Shown here piece after piece: positions 24,036-37,400 of a DNA stretch of 64,000 nucleotides. Made by a program: the position numbers and the translations under genes. This stretch comes from Guyanagaster necrorhizus (taxonomy: Eukaryota; Basidiomycota; Agaricomycetes; Agaricales; Physalacriaceae): contig NW_025064882.1 of NCBI RefSeq assembly GCF_019112545.1, positions 2,286,971 to 2,350,970 on the forward strand. The letters are read 5' to 3'. Within the stretch, counting starts at the first letter, position 1. Every line of letters begins with the position of its first letter. Below the pieces are notes generated by a model. The model did no database searches. It had not been told where the DNA came from and worked only from the letters and a program-made list of their open reading frames with translations.

Positions 24036-26199
24036 ATGGCCCTCCTCTCAGCATATGCTCTTGCCGTTTCGCTCCTGACGGTCCCCTTGATCCTTCACTT
24101 GTTTAGGATTGGCAGGAGGGAGACTGGCCTTCCTCCTGGACCATCCACGCTACCCTTAGTAGGTAACCTCCATCAGCTGCCACAGCATGGTATGCATCTA
24201 CAGTAAGTGATGGAGACACACCTGTAGTCCTCCCCTAACATCTTTCAACAGATTCACCACCTGGGCAAAGGAATTCGGAGGAATATTCTCGGTAAGGACT
24301 ATGGGGGTTGTCGTGATCATGTTCTGAATCTATGGCAGTTGAAATTTGGTTCCGGAACAGTCATAGTCGCCACTAGCCCTCGCGCTGTTCGTGAGCTTAT
24401 TGATCAGAAGAGCGCGAGCACCTCAGATCGTCCACCGTCGCATTTTTCGAATGTCGTTACAGGCGGAAACAACCTTGGATTCGCCCGGTACTGTACGTAT
24501 TTCTACGTTTCGTCACTCTCGGTAGGCTAAATACCAGTTGACAGCGGACTACTGGCGGCGGGGACGCCGTGTCATGCATTCAATGCTTACGAAGAAGGCG
24601 TGCATAAATCATTTAAATATTCAGCGCGCCGAAGCTTCCCAGTTGATGTACGATTACCTTGTTGAGCCTAAGGTAAGCCTTTCTCTTGTAAAACCGGTGC
24701 CAGCGAAATCTCACATGTAATTCCAGGACTTTGTAGCCCACGGCCAGCGTTACGCCAATTCGGTGATCACCTCGATCCTCGCTGGTACCAGGTCGCCCCA
24801 CCGCACCAGCCCGCTGGTCACCTCTTTTTTTAAGATGCAGCACGAGTGGACTAATCTCCTGGAACCTGGTGCCCACCCCCCGGTCGACATGGTACCCTTC
24901 TTGAAATATATCCCTGGAAATTGGAAGCAAATTTGTGCCAAGATGAAGGCCTCTCAGGAGGGGCTATACGGTGGACTTATCGATGCCTGCGCGAGGCGCG
25001 TTGAAAGCGGTATGCGTAATGGATGCTTTTTGGAAGAAGTGCGTGAGAATAAGGATGTTGACCGTGGATTACTGCGGTGCGTTCAAACAGTTTGCTTACC
25101 TCCTTCGTATAAATTTATAGTTTTCAGAGGGATGTGTTCCGCTCTCATGGAAGGCGGTTCCGACTCAACGTCTATCTATCTGCAGAGCTTCGTTCTCATG
25201 CTCGTAGCGCATCCAGACGTCCAGGTAAAGGCTCGCGCGGAGATAGACTCGGTCGTGGGACTTGATCGGCTACCTGACATTGAAGATATGGACAATCTGC
25301 CCTACGTGTCGGCTGTGATCAAAGAAGTGGGGTCTTTGCACCGTCTTCGTTCTACCCTTTGTGCTCATTGTGTACATCATAGGTCTTGCGCCTTCGACCC
25401 ATTACAGCCTTGGGAGCACCTCATTACAGCACCCAACCTGAAATCGTGCGGTTTTGCGTCTCCAGCTTTTTAATTTTCCCAAACTGATATCTGCTCGCCT
25501 CAGATTGACGGCTATATGATTCCGAAGGACTCCATGATCTTCATAAATCAATGTGTGTACATACTTCCTTCGTACCATTACGAACAAAAGCTCATCTTTT
25601 ATCTCAGGGGGCATGCTGCATGACCCAGACTCCTATGACCAACCAGATTCATTCATCCCCGAGAGATTTCTGACATCACCATTTGGCACAAAGCCTGGGG
25701 CGGACGACACGAGTCGGAGTAAAGATATTTTCTTCGGCGGTGGAAGGGTAAGCAGCATGCTTGTTTCGTGTACATCGAAGTTCTCTGACCATTTTTGAAG
25801 CGCATCTGCGTTGGCATGCATCTCGGACAGAACTCGTTGGTGGGTGTAATTCGACGTTGCAATATGCCATTGTATGCTCACTTGAATGAAAACAGGCGAT
25901 CACGAGCATGTATCTCATTTGGGCGTTCACATTCTCCAACGCTATCGATCCACAGACCAAGAAGCCAATCCCTGTGGATATCAATGAATATGATATTGTA
26001 TGTATCTTCCCAGCCGCATCACCCATATATTAACGAAAATCTCCAGAGTCTCAATACGATACCAAAACCATTCAAGTGCGATATCCAAGTGAGGAGTGAA
26101 GAACACAAATACGCGATTGAGCATGCGTTTGCAGATGCGCGTCTCGTATTTGCGCCATTTGAGCAGGATTTGAGGAACATAGGCCATGTCGGTATCTAG
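24036..26199 (+). CDS. Cytochrome P450 (P450-2)
   Basis: A second, more distant P450 of roughly 500 residues, with over ten introns of 40-60 bp. ATG 24036 opens a membrane anchor (ALAVSLLTVPLILHLF) followed by the hinge GLPPGPSTLPLVGN. Later blocks: DYWRRGRRVMHSML (C-helix), I-helix MEGGSDSTS, a K-helix where KE and VLRLRP join across an intron (EVLR), then IDGYMIPKDS, PERF, and the heme loop FFGGGRR joined to ICVGMH. The C-terminus ends FEQDLRNIGHVGI at TAG 26197-26199. No stop or frameshift was found when introns are removed. Microsomal oxidation of a secondary metabolite is inferred from family; the substrate is unknown. It shows no close kinship with P450-3 or P450-4. Confidence 0.9.
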
Positions 26200-27808
26200 A
26201 TCGGACACCATTCCAGCGAAGCCTAAGTAGAACAAGTCTGCCAACTAGGACTTTTCACTTAGACTATAGAATATATCAAATCTCTTTCTCAATTTGCCTA
26301 TGGCAACTCCAGTTGCCCATTTGAACGAATATGGTAAGAGTTATGGGAAATATCAATCCACCTCGATCCACCTTCGAAGACGTGTTATCAACTTGCTGCA
26401 TACTAAGCGGGGGCCGAAGCAAAATACTGATGCGCCCACGCCAGCATAACGAGGATGCAATCCTGTCATCGGCCTGCCGTTCTAATTTGTCTTAGAAGAA
26501 AAACGTCCTTGCAACTCTTGGTCGGTGATGCGTGGGCACCCGAAGATAACTTCTCCCGCAGTTAGGTCATCAGTACCCGGTGCTGATAGCCCACCTCATC
26601 CAGGATAAACTCTGAGCCACTACAGAAACGGTCCGCCGCAGTCAGCGCACAGCTCACAGAGCGGGCCCCGAAGTGTGAATCCATAACGCGAAAGATATTA
26701 CACGTTACTGTGAGCAAGACAAGGCAATACGTTCCATTGTTCAAACTGAGGAACTTTTAATCGATATAGACCCTAGAAGTTTCAGTTTGCAGCGCTTTAA
26801 AATAAGGACCATCAAGTTCGAAGTTTATCCTATTCTCAGTACTAAGTACGGCCTGAAACAACAATCAAACTGCGCTTAATTAGGTGTTGGGTTTCGATAG
26901 CACCCAGCTGTGTTGGTACTAAGTACGGCCTGAAACAACATTCAGACTGCACTTAATTAGGTGTTGGGTTTCGACAGTATCCAGCTATTTTTTCTAAGTA
27001 TGTCATGGTTGCATATGTGAGCGTTACTTGGCATTCGACCATGATTCAGTATAAGTTGCGTACTGTTGGTTAGTATTACCAAATTGTTTCCGCTGTCGTG
27101 TCTGATCCGCGTTGCTCGATCTATCTGAATAGTAGCCGCGGTATCAAAATCCAAGAAGGTGATTTCCGAATCGGACCTAGACTTGTATGCACTTGGAAAA
27201 AGAATGTCAACCCCAATTCCAACAACGATGGACCTGGGTCCAGAATGCAACAGATCATTTAGGCCTTGAGGAAAGTCGACGAGTAGAAATATAGTGATGG
27301 TCATATTCGGCAAAGGTATCGAGTTCTTATCAGTTATCGTATTGATCATGTACTAGACTGCAGATACGAAAGTCCCCGTCAACAACAAGGTTATTCGCCC
27401 GTACCATTTGATCTACAGGTTATCGCAGTCAGTCAAGAGATCCCCTCTCCCCTTCATGCCCCCTTGATTCTTTGATCCTCTGAGGCTCCAAACGAAATGA
27501 GGCGTAATTGCGATAGACTTCATCGACGGTATCGAATTTCGATAAGTTAGCCCTCGTTGTATCACAAAATCTCCCCAATCGTACGGATACGTCCTGGTTG
27601 GCTAAGAGTAGAATGCTTCCAGACAGCGCCCAAGCATAATCTAACGTAGGCCTTCCATGGTTACCAAATCCATGTCCTTGGCGAATATTCTCATTACATG
27701 CGAATATGAAGAAACAACCTATGGAATTTACGACTTTGACATCTTGCGTTCTTTACGGTGAAGTGCACGCATATTGCAAAGACAAAGAAACTACTGAATC
27801 TCCTCTTC
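26200..27808 (-). other. Spacer with a 77-bp tandem repeat and one orphan frame
   Basis: Holds the direct repeat at 26839-26986. A minus-strand frame of 130 codons (26957-27349) has no recognisable domain and overlaps the repeat; it could be a chance frame or a relic. Nothing else was recognised. Confidence 0.35.
26839..26986 (+). repeat. Two-copy direct repeat, period 77 bp
   Basis: Unit starts GTACTAAGTACGGCCTGAAA at 26839 and again at 26916. The copies differ at few positions (for example CAATCAAACTGCG against CATTCAGACTGCA) and both end near CCAGCT. The unit contains the short palindrome GTACTTAGTAC-like GTACTAAGTAC. Function unknown. Confidence 0.85.
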
Positions 27809-29927
27809 CTAGTAGTGGCCAAGAAGCTCCCGCCCGCGTTCCACGATGGCCTGCGCTTCTGAAAATCTTGGAGATATCTTGACCTCGAAAGGCAACGGGC
27901 GACTGCAAAGCAGACGATCAATATGCGTACGCAATGTCATACGGTACGCACATGACCACTCCATCTTCGATACATCCGTCAGCATCCAAAGGAAGAGGAG
28001 CACCTTTCTCGTCCGTGGCGCGTTCAATGTCCAAAGCCCAAAGCAATGTGGCTATGACAGCAAACAACGTATCGTTAGCGATATGTCGTCCAACGCAGAT
28101 GCGCCGTCCGAAACCGAAGGAGACATGGCTTTGGATAAGTCAGTCCATGACGTGTCGGAAAGGAACATGAACGAACTTTTCTTCCTTAGTGCCTGAGAGT
28201 CCCGAAGCCAGTTGACCTGTCTCATCGAGGTGCCGGGAAGGATTGAAGTGTTCGGCGTCAAGTCCATAGTTCTCTGGATTTCTGTTGATATGCCAGACGT
28301 TGGCAATGAGAATACTACCGGCCTGTGCATGGCAGATGAGGGCGGCAGGAGGCAAAACGTCATTTATGCTTACGGGGATGAAGTATCCGTTATATACATC
28401 ATCCTCTGTCGATCGACGAGGAAGCCCTGGAAACTGACCATCAAAGTCATGCATATGTATCCCGGAAGCCGTACGAACCAACTGGATCCTGCATGGAAGA
28501 CTTCGGTTCGCATCAAACGAATGATCGAGAGAGACAAGCTTACCACTGCACGCCATCTGAGAGTTTCCTTGACCATTGCACGGACATAGGGTAAATACTC
28601 GTAGTCGGCGAATGTGGGGAGTCGATCACGACCGACGACCATATCGAGCTCTGCTTGGGCCCGTTTCTGCACATCGGGGTACAAGACCATGGCGAGCATC
28701 CACCAGGACATGGCCGCTGAGCTCGACTCAGCACCAGCTGCGCTGTCGAAGAATCGGATGTTAAAGAAACCAGGAGGAGTCTGAAAAGACATACTACATG
28801 GTCCCCGCTAGCCAAGAATTTTCGTGTTCAGTCAGCCCATGTCTTCCGGCAGCTTGAGCCAGAGTAGCCGCGAAGCTGGGGCTTTCCTCACCTTTGGCCT
28901 AACAGAAATGAATGCGCATCAGTTGCCAATGACACGGGGATCGGGCGCGTACTACTCAATCTTTGACGCTGTTGAAGAGGCTTTCGAACATGGACGAATC
29001 CTTGGCGTACCAGCCCTCTGCATCTCTTTTCCATTTTGCGTATCTAACAAATTAACCATCAGCCGGTGTTCCCATGACGTTTTGGACAATCTTACTTGCT
29101 AGGGATACGCAGCATCCAGGGGAAAGACTCCACCTTTGGGATCACAATACATCAATCAGAGGTCAGGCTTAGTGGGTGAGAGCAAAACTCACAAGGTGAG
29201 CACCAGGCATAGCAGCACGAGTTAACCGTGTGGTAAAGTCATTGATCTTTTTGATCGATGGGTCTTGTTCCGAAGTTGGAGGCCTATTGTATACAATGGA
29301 CATGATAGAAGATGCGGCGGTGCGGCGAACGTGCGACACCCAGCGTCCGGGTTCCGCCAACAAGTCAGCTGTGAGGAGAACGGCTTCTGTGATCTGTATT
29401 GGATGGTATTGGTTGACGATCGCTTTGTTGAGGCCCTCATGAGCTGCTTTGCGCATATGCCGCCATCTAAAGTACGATGTCAAGTATGCCTATTGGGAAA
29501 GCAAGGCCAAAAGCTTACGCATTTCCGTAGTGAGCGAACGCGACGAACATTCCTCCAGTCATTATATCTGAGGCGACGATGTTGCGAGGGCGATCGGAAA
29601 ATTTTGCACGATCGAAGAGATCTGTTGCAACTTTGAGGGAGTTGATGACCACGAGAGGTTGTCCGGCTATACTGAAGTACATGAGGTCGCCTAGAGCATA
29701 GTCTGAAACCAGGCATCATGTTCAAATGAAGAGGGCATACCGTATTTCTTTCCGAGCTCGGTGAATGTGAGCCATTGTTTCCCACGAAGCTGGAGAATAT
29801 TGCCAATGAGAGGAAGACCTCTAGGTCCAGGTGGGAGCTTGCGCCAAGAGCTACGGATGCGACCAACGATGGTAAAGGTGACGACAGCCACGGCAGTAAG
29901 AAACCACAGAGACGATATGTATGTCAT
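27809..29927 (-). pseudogene. Cytochrome P450 (P450-3) with one in-frame stop
   Basis: Read on the minus strand from ATG 29927 to TAG 27809. Exons reconstruct an almost complete P450: anchor SSLWFLTAVAVVTFTIV, hinge KLPPGPRGLPLIGN, C-helix WRHMRKAAHEGLN, I-helix AAGAESSSAA, ExxR as ETLR, HFNPSRHLD, heme loop FGFGRRICVGRH, and C-terminus ISPRFSEAQAIVERGRELL. Splice sites match those of paralogue P450-4 one for one. The exception is the codon just before the intron at about 28955: TGA (28956-28958) where P450-4 has CGC (Arg). No GT donor removes it without also deleting conserved residues. Either the gene is a recent pseudogene, or the base is a sequencing error, or an upstream donor (GTCAAAG) is used, which would drop four residues. 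Confidence 0.85.
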
Positions 29928-30617
29928 CGCGACTCGAAGCAGACGTAGACTGAAGGGTTCTTGATGTGATAGACTAATCCATCATGCGGATCGAATTCCT
30001 GGTATGAGCGCTTAAGTTTCTTCTTACCATCAGTTCCACACTCCGGGACCTCGAGTAATCGATTTCACGATACTCCTCGTCTTTCCTTTCGAAGGAGGAA
30101 ATGTCAGGAAGAGTCAAGGACAAAGCTTTCATTACGCACGGACCCAATACCCAGTGAAGGTGAACCTACTAGAAAACATATCTCGCAGAGCCATTTGGCG
30201 ATGACGTGAATGTACAGGTTCAAGATGGATGACGTCCGGTATGGACGAATTTCAATATCCAGGCCACGTTGCGCGACTACTGAGCGCATCATAATCCTTA
30301 GTGATGGCCCGTGCGCATGAAATCTCCTCATGGAAGCGTGTACCGTTGACTAGTATGAACTCTGGATGATAACAAACAGGAGAAAGCCGCTGGAATCATC
30401 CTTTTTTTTTACTGGATATAGGTCGGCAGAGTTACAGACAAATAATTCTACGACACACAGAAACCCCCGTTTCACATCTTCTGAGAAGTATCGTCATCGC
30501 ATCTCGTCCTGGCTTGATTCTGAATCTGGACGATGATAACTGATGAAGGGTCTCTTTTGTGTAACATTCTCAATCCAACAATGAAAGTGTACACATCGAA
30601 CTCGAGCATAATGTCCT
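29928..30617 (-). other. Upstream region of P450-3 and left edge of the transposon nest
   Basis: No gene recognised. CpG content is normal up to the Copia-2 LTR, which starts at 30618. Confidence 0.4.
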
Positions 30618-30888
30618 TGTTAGAATCCAAATCTATACATAAAGGAACTCAGTCACGATGCGCTGTGGTGCAAACGGACTGTATTGTATCATACCTATAC
30701 ATAAAGGAACTACGATACATGAGTGACATAAGAGATATAGGAAGCACATATAGCTCACCTCAGGCACAACACACTGTGGTGCAAACGGACTGAGGAAAAG
30801 AGGGGCACGTTGATTGATGCACCATAAATAGGTTCAACAGACAAAGGGGCCACTCTCGGTGTATCCCAAAGACAATTAGGTGCCAACA
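30618..30888 (-). repeat. Copia-2 3' LTR
   Basis: On the minus strand it begins TGTTGGCACC right after a purine tract (GTGAGGAGGAG) and ends CTAACA. It contains two imperfect copies of a CTATACATAAAGGAACT ... TGTGGTGCAAACGGACTG module (30633-30681 and 30695-30792). Unlike the interior of the nest it still has several CpG sites. Confidence 0.6.
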
Positions 30889-30926
30889 CTCCTCCTCACT
30901 GAGAGTCTCCTTACATTAAGCTTTAA

Positions 30927-31480
30927 CTATTGCAAGCCCATAAATCCTCTTAAATGAACAAATGCCCCTGGCTCTAATGTCTTTGTGAAGCAGTTAGCAA
31001 GATTATTCTTGGTATTGACATAGGACATGGTGATTTCCTTGCTTTTGACATGTTCTCTGATGAAGTGGTACTTGATATCTATATGTTTGACCTGTGCATG
31101 GAGGGAAGGGTCCTCAGAGAGATTAATTGTGCTGTTATTGTTGTGAAGAAGTGATGTGTGTCCTTTCTGTGTGAAGTTGAGACCATGAAGCAATGAGTGG
31201 AGCCAGATAGCTTCTTTAGTAGCTTCACAAGCAGCAATGTATTCTGCTTTGCAGGAGGAGGTTGCAACTGTCTGCTGTTTGCATGCACTCCATGAAACTA
31301 TGCCTGATCACAATGAGAAGCAGTATCCACTGATGCTATGACATATGTCCAAGCAATTTGCCCAATCTGAATCAGTGAAGCCAATGACTTTTACAGGATT
31401 TGAATGGCCACCAAGATGAAGCTTTAGATCTCTGGTTCCTTTGAGGTAATGCACAACTTGTACAGCAGCATTTCAGTGGA
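30927..31480 (-). pseudogene. Copia-2 RNase H and C-terminus
   Basis: Minus-strand blocks AACEATKEAIWL, HGLNFTQKGHT, HIDIKYHFIREHV and LANCFTKTLEP are the standard end of Copia RNase H. Ends near the purine tract of the 3' LTR. The gene continues at 46165 on the far side of Gypsy-A. Confidence 0.8.
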
Positions 31481-31485
31481 CATAG

Positions 31486-31939
31486 TGTTATGATTTTCCT
31501 GCTCTCACTCTTAATTAACCCCTATTTTTGCTTAGTCAGAGCATCCAGACTCAGCGCTTAAGACTGTGAGACCAGCTTAGTCATCACAATGACCAAGTCC
31601 ATCATTGTCTTCCAATGCAATGTCACCCCTCAATGGATGACAACACTTTTGTAGGTAGCTATAGTGCTCAAGGACAAAGAGCACAATGACTTGGACAGAC
31701 ACAATTAGTAGTAGTATATTTATTTCTACAATAAACAGTATATAAGTAGGATAGCTCTTGCTGTGTATCCCCAGCTTTGAGCTAAAGTTTATACTTCATC
31801 ATTCTACCTTGAGCCACTTGCAAAGGCTTTGGAACACAACACCATATAAACACATCTAGTGAACTTAAACATGACTGTATGAATACAATACAGTGTTCAT
31901 TTATTATATGTTTTGATTATATGTCACTTAGGCTTAACA
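31486..31939 (+). repeat. Gypsy-A 5' LTR
   Basis: 454 bp, begins TGTTATGATTTTCC and ends GGCTTAACA. TATA box TATATAAG at 31739, predicted transcript start AGCTTTGAGCTAA at 31773-31785, 34 bp apart. Confidence 0.88.
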
Positions 31940-31940
31940 A

Positions 31941-31953
31941 TTAGCTCAAAGCT
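31941..31953 (+). promoter_or_regulatory. Self-complementary primer binding site of Gypsy-A
   Basis: TTAGCTCAAAGCT, one base after the LTR, is the exact reverse complement of AGCTTTGAGCTAA at 31773-31785. The two bases that differ from Gypsy-1 differ on both sides of the pairing. Confidence 0.6.
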
Positions 31954-31997
31954 TATGCTTCCCTTTCCTTATGCACAATAGGTGCAAAAAAAACTGA

Positions 31998-33860
31998 ATG
32001 CCATCATTCAACTCTATAACCTCTGATCTCACAGACAACTTCTTCAAGCTCTTAGCTTCCATCATTAAAATGCTTTTAAGCTTACTAGCAATCATACAGC
32101 TTTGCTGAAGACAACAATCAGTAACTGCTTGGATAGTCAGGCACTATCAAGCTTTTCAACAAGTATAACAGATTTTATAAAATGTCACATCAGATCTCCT
32201 CTTTTATAATATCTCTCTCTCTATCAAAGTCTCCTTTCAGCCTCTGCTCTGATCTATATCTGAAGCTGGGCCTAGCAGCTCACATTTGCAGAGCACTGAG
32301 AAAGAAGAAGAATACTGGTACTCTCCTAGACCCTAACAAACAGCTAGCAGAAACTGTGACTATCAACTTATAGATTTTCAAAACCTATAGATCTCAGTGC
32401 ACTTCTCTCCAGTCTCAAACTATAAGAATGAGGACCTTCCTGATGACTTCTTTGATGCTGAGCCATCTTCTGACTCTTCTACCACTCTTTCTGAGCATGG
32501 AATTGAAGACTGTGCTTAGAACTCCTTTGATGCCACTAAGATGGCTCCAGAAATCCACCACATATTCTCTGACTTCAGATATGATTCTCTCTATGCAACA
32601 CTCACTGAAAGCCCTATCTCCCAGACTTCCAGTCTGCTCCTATTGACCTCTAGTGATCTATATGTTCCAGGGCCCAACATTCTTGCTTGACAAGATATTA
32701 AACAATCTGAATATTAGTCAGCCACCACTCATGCTGAGTGGGTTCAACAAGAAGAAGAATATGCCTGAGATGCTGTTAAGCATACAGCAGCCCAGGCTCA
32801 GAATGCTTACAAGGAGGTCCAGTATGACAAGCAGTACTGCTGCTGCCAGCATGAGCTTGAGGCTGCTATCTGGAGATCAGGCTCCTCAAGCTGATATGGC
32901 CTCTGAACAGAAACTTTGGGCTCTCCTTTTTGAGAGCCCAGCACACCAGCAAATATAGATACTGACCCATGGGCAGGATTCATAGAAGCAGTCACTCTCA
33001 GCAAAGCCACTTAGAGAAACACTTATTCTTCTGCCTCCAGAACATCTAGCATCACAGACACTGATACTATCCTCTCTCACTTTGAGTCTATACTTGATGC
33101 CTACAGAATTTAAGTCTCTCTCAATGCTCACATTCCCAACCATGGCCTCTAAAAGTTCCTCAGAGAAAGAGTCACAGCACTCTTTCTCAATTCATGATTC
33201 TATAGAAACTTCTGCTAATATCACTGAGAAATAGAGGAGGCACAAACTTGAGACAGCTGCCAAATGGACCCTGCAGTTAGCAGTAGCCCATCTCTCAAGC
33301 AGTCTCCTCCTTGGCCTGACTCCAATGCTGCCAGACTCAGCATCAACTACCAGCTCTCTCACAATGATCAAACCACTTGTCTCATTTATCTATGATCCAT
33401 CCAGCAACTCCCTTGTCAAAGACAGCAAGAAAGAGGTGAATGCTGAGGATGAGGATAGAGAGAACAGTAATCTGTTTGCAATCTCTGAGGTCTATGAATA
33501 CTCAGAGGATCCTGGTGAGACACTGAATGAAAAAATGCTGCTGAAAGAAATTCAATAGGAATGGGAAAAAGAATATAAAAAAGTATACTAGAAGAGGATG
33601 ACAATTTTATTAAGGGACAGCAACTGATAAATGTCATCTCTTGGATAAAAGTATGTAGTTATGGATGATACTGAAAAACAAGACATTTTATAGTATGCTG
33701 TGACTGAGCAAGCTATTTTCATCTATAACAAAACACACTCCAAGAACCAGCTAAAGAAGCTCTCAGCATACAAGTCAAAGTATGAGATTGATCCAATGCC
33801 ATAGACCCCTTCAGTCACACCAAGATATGCCACATACATAGTACCATCAATCTGAACTAC
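31998..33860 (+). pseudogene. Gypsy-A leader/gag with transmembrane-like helix
   Basis: ATG 31998 opens MPSFNSITSDLTDNFF, then a hydrophobic stretch with MLLSLLAIIQL and the conserved QSVTAWIVRHYQ. Later parts resemble the serine-rich and acidic segments of Gypsy-1 (for example 33325-33558). Cut by Gypsy-B at 33890. Confidence 0.6.
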
Positions 33861-33890
33861 AACCACACAATATGCATACTCAACTCTATT

Positions 33891-34351
33891 TGTTATGATT
33901 TTTCTATTTCTTTATTCATTTTAACCTCTATTTATATTTAATCAGAGTGCTTATACCAGCACTTAGGATCATAGGACTGACTTAATCATCACAATAAGCT
34001 GAGTCCATTATTGTCTTCTGATGCAACAACAACTCTTGATGATATACAATAACTCTTTTATAAGTAGTAACAACAACTAAGGATAATGAGCACAAAGGCT
34101 TAAACAGATACAATAGATAGTATTATATTTATCTTGACAGATGAGTAGTATATAAGTAGGATAGCTCTCACTGTATAACTCCAGCTTCAAGCTAAAGTTT
34201 ATTCTTATACCACTTCACTCTCAAGCTAATCTACTAAGGTCTTAAAGCATTTGGTCATCAGACACAAATAGTAGACTCTGACATGACTGTATGAATATGA
34301 TACAGCATTAATTTATCACATGTTCTGATCACATACAACTTAGGTCTAATA
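33891..34351 (+). repeat. Gypsy-B 5' LTR
   Basis: 461 bp, TGTTATGATTTTTC to GGTCTAATA. TATATAAG at 34149 and AGCTTCAAGCTAA at 34183 lie 34 bp apart. The primer site TTAGCTTGAAGCT follows at 34353-34365. Confidence 0.9.
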
Positions 34352-34445
34352 ATTAGCTTGAAGCTTCTGCTTTTCTTTCTTTACATACAATAAGTGCAAA
34401 GAAAACCAAATACTATCTGTATAAATTACAACCCTCAATCTAACT

Positions 34446-37400
34446 GATGACTTCTTTAAACTATTAGTGGCTATTATTGGAATGCTTCTAGGACTACTGG
34501 TGATCATACAATTTTGCCATAGACATCAATCAGTAACAGCTTGGATAGTCAGACACTATCAAGCCTTGAAGCAGATTCAACAGATTTTATGCAATGTCAC
34601 CTCCAACCTCCTCTTTCATGACATTCCTCTCTTTGCCTGAGTCTCCTTCCAGCCTCAGGTCAGAACCATACCAAAAGCTCAGCCTAGCAGCTCAGATACA
34701 AGGAATGATCAAAAAGAAAAAAGACACATCTATCTTCTCTAAAGAACAGATAGCAGAAACCATGACTATCAGCACATGAGATTCAGAAACCTATAAGTCC
34801 CACTGCATCTCCCTCCAGTCTCAAACTATAAGGACAAGGACCTCTTTAGCAACTTTTTTGATGACTTATTCTCTGATCCTTTTATCACCCCAAGAGAACC
34901 TGAGATTAGAAACTATGCTCAGGACTATCTTGATGCCTCTTGGATGGCTTCAAGATCTTGAAGTGTTTCAATGAACTCAGAACATGACTCTCTCTACACT
35001 ATATCAGCCAGAAGCTCTGTCTCATTGGTTTATACTGACTATAGTAGCCATGGAGCCATAAAGAGAGAGGCTTATGGCTGAAATCAATATAAGTGAAAGG
35101 CTTTACACCTAGCTCAATCTAGGCAGGAGCCTCTGACATATTATGCCAGAAGACACACTAGACAACTACATATCCACTACCATCTGAGCAGAGTGGGCCA
35201 GGGCAGAAGCAGAAGAATGAGAATAAGCCTAGAATGCTATAGAAAAAGTAGCTGACTGAGCTTTCACTCAGCATAAAGAAGAGCAATATGATCAGCAGTG
35301 GTATTAATAGCAGCATCAATTAGAAGCCACCACTTGGGAGTCCAGCTCTCCCTTCTGATATGGACAGAGAATCTCAGACTCCTCTTTCAGAGAGCCTAGT
35401 ACCTCAGCAAGAAGTGAGATTGACTCATAGGCAGAGTCAGCCAAGGCTGTCACTACCAGTGAGGCTGCCTGATGCACTGCTTATCTCTCTTATCTCTGAA
35501 CTGACAGTATTGCTGACACTGATACTATCCCCTCCCACTTCAAATCCATACTTGATGTCTATGGGCTTTGAGTCTCCTTCAATGCTCATATCTCTGACCA
35601 CAGCCTCTGGAGATTCTTGAGAGGAAGAGTTGCAGCACTCTTTCTTAACCTCTGATATTACAGAAACTTCTGTATTTATTGCTGAGAACTGGAGAAACAA
35701 AGAGTGCATGGCAGCCACCAAAGAGATATTGAGATTAGTGCTAGCTGACCTTGCAAGCAGTCTCCTCCTCAGATCAATGATAATGAAGCCAGATCCAGCA
35801 CAAGAAACAACAACTAGTTCACCAGCAACCATCAGAACCTCTACTCTATTCATTTATGACCAGCCTAAGAGCTTCCATGGTGAGGACAGTGATGGTGAGA
35901 GGAATAATGAGGCTAAGAACAAGGAGAGTGACAGAAACATCTCTCTTAGGCTGAAAGAATTTATGCAATACATGAAGGAGAATATGAATGAAGAAGCATT
36001 AAAGAAGATGATACAATAATACAGAGAAAAGGAATTTCAGGAGCTGTATCAAAAAGGGACAGCATTCTTATAGTAGGATATCAGATGGCTGACATTGAAC
36101 ATAGGAAGGAAGTATATTTATGCAGATGATACAGAGTAGCAGGAAATTTTACAGTATTCTATTACTCAACATATTATATTGACTTATAATAGAAAGTATT
36201 CAGAAGACCAGCTTAGTGGACTTCTAGCATGCTGATCCAAGTACAACATTCAACTGATGCTATGAACCTCTTTAGTGACTCTGAAACATGCCACCTATAT
36301 AATACCAACTATATAAACTACAACAAGCCAATACTCATACTCTATCTCTTTAGTCTGAACATTGGCAACTTGGCTTGTCTGATCATAACCCCAGCTGATG
36401 ACAAGACCTACTGGATTCTAAAACTCTTAGACCAACAAAGGGAGCTGACTTCTTGGGGCCCAGCCTCTATCTGACAAGGCTGAAAGAAGAGAAAAAGATC
36501 CTATTAAAGATGACTCTGAAGCCATCAAGCTAGGGTTTACCATCTGAAATGGGATGATCATACAGAAAGAGGCAGCACCCACCAGAAGCCCTGTTACAGA
36601 CAATAATTTGCTATATTCATTCTCTGGGCCACCAACTGAATAGCAATACTCACCTTTCAACTAGTGGCCTAACCTGATAGGAGTGCTACCAGAGAATATC
36701 ACTATTCTTCAGTGTAAGCTTGATCTACTTCAGAAGCCCTGCCCTTTCAAGAGCATGTCTAATAATATTGATCAATTCTTAATAGACTGCAAATAGTATT
36801 TCAAAGTCTATATTGCCTATCTTGAGACCAACATAAACAAGATTGCCTTTATGTCCTCTTATCTGAAAGATAAGGCCAAGACCTGGTGGATTCTTATCTC
36901 CCTCAACTTTTACTCCATGACTAGGTAGCACCATTGACTGCTATCTTGACCAGTTTTTAAACAAATGCTTAATGATAAGTTTATTGATCTGGAAGTACAA
37001 AAAGTACACAAATCAGAGCTTAAGGAGTATAAAATAGATGATAAAGCAGCAACCAAATTCTTTGATGAGTTAGAATGACTTGCAAAACTCACTAAAATTT
37101 GAGATGACATCACTAATGATAGAGAAATGATTAAGACACTCAAGTGAGGCACCCCAGTCTCCTATATCAAGATGATATTAGACATTAGAATGAACATTCT
37201 AAAGGAATACAATAAATAGAAAAAAACAGATTATTGACATGTATAAAGAGCAACAGCATTAGAAGGTGGAGCAGTCAAACCTATAGGAGTACTGCAAGCC
37301 AAATCCACCATAGAACTCAAAGCCTGGTAATCAAACTGGCACCACTAAAACTATCATATCCATGAGAGTACCTCCTTATATGGGATCCAGAAGACTAGAA

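Noticed and set aside
30633..30792. Two-module repeat as an independent regulatory array
   Set aside because: It lies wholly within the Copia-2 LTR and is better seen as internal LTR duplication.
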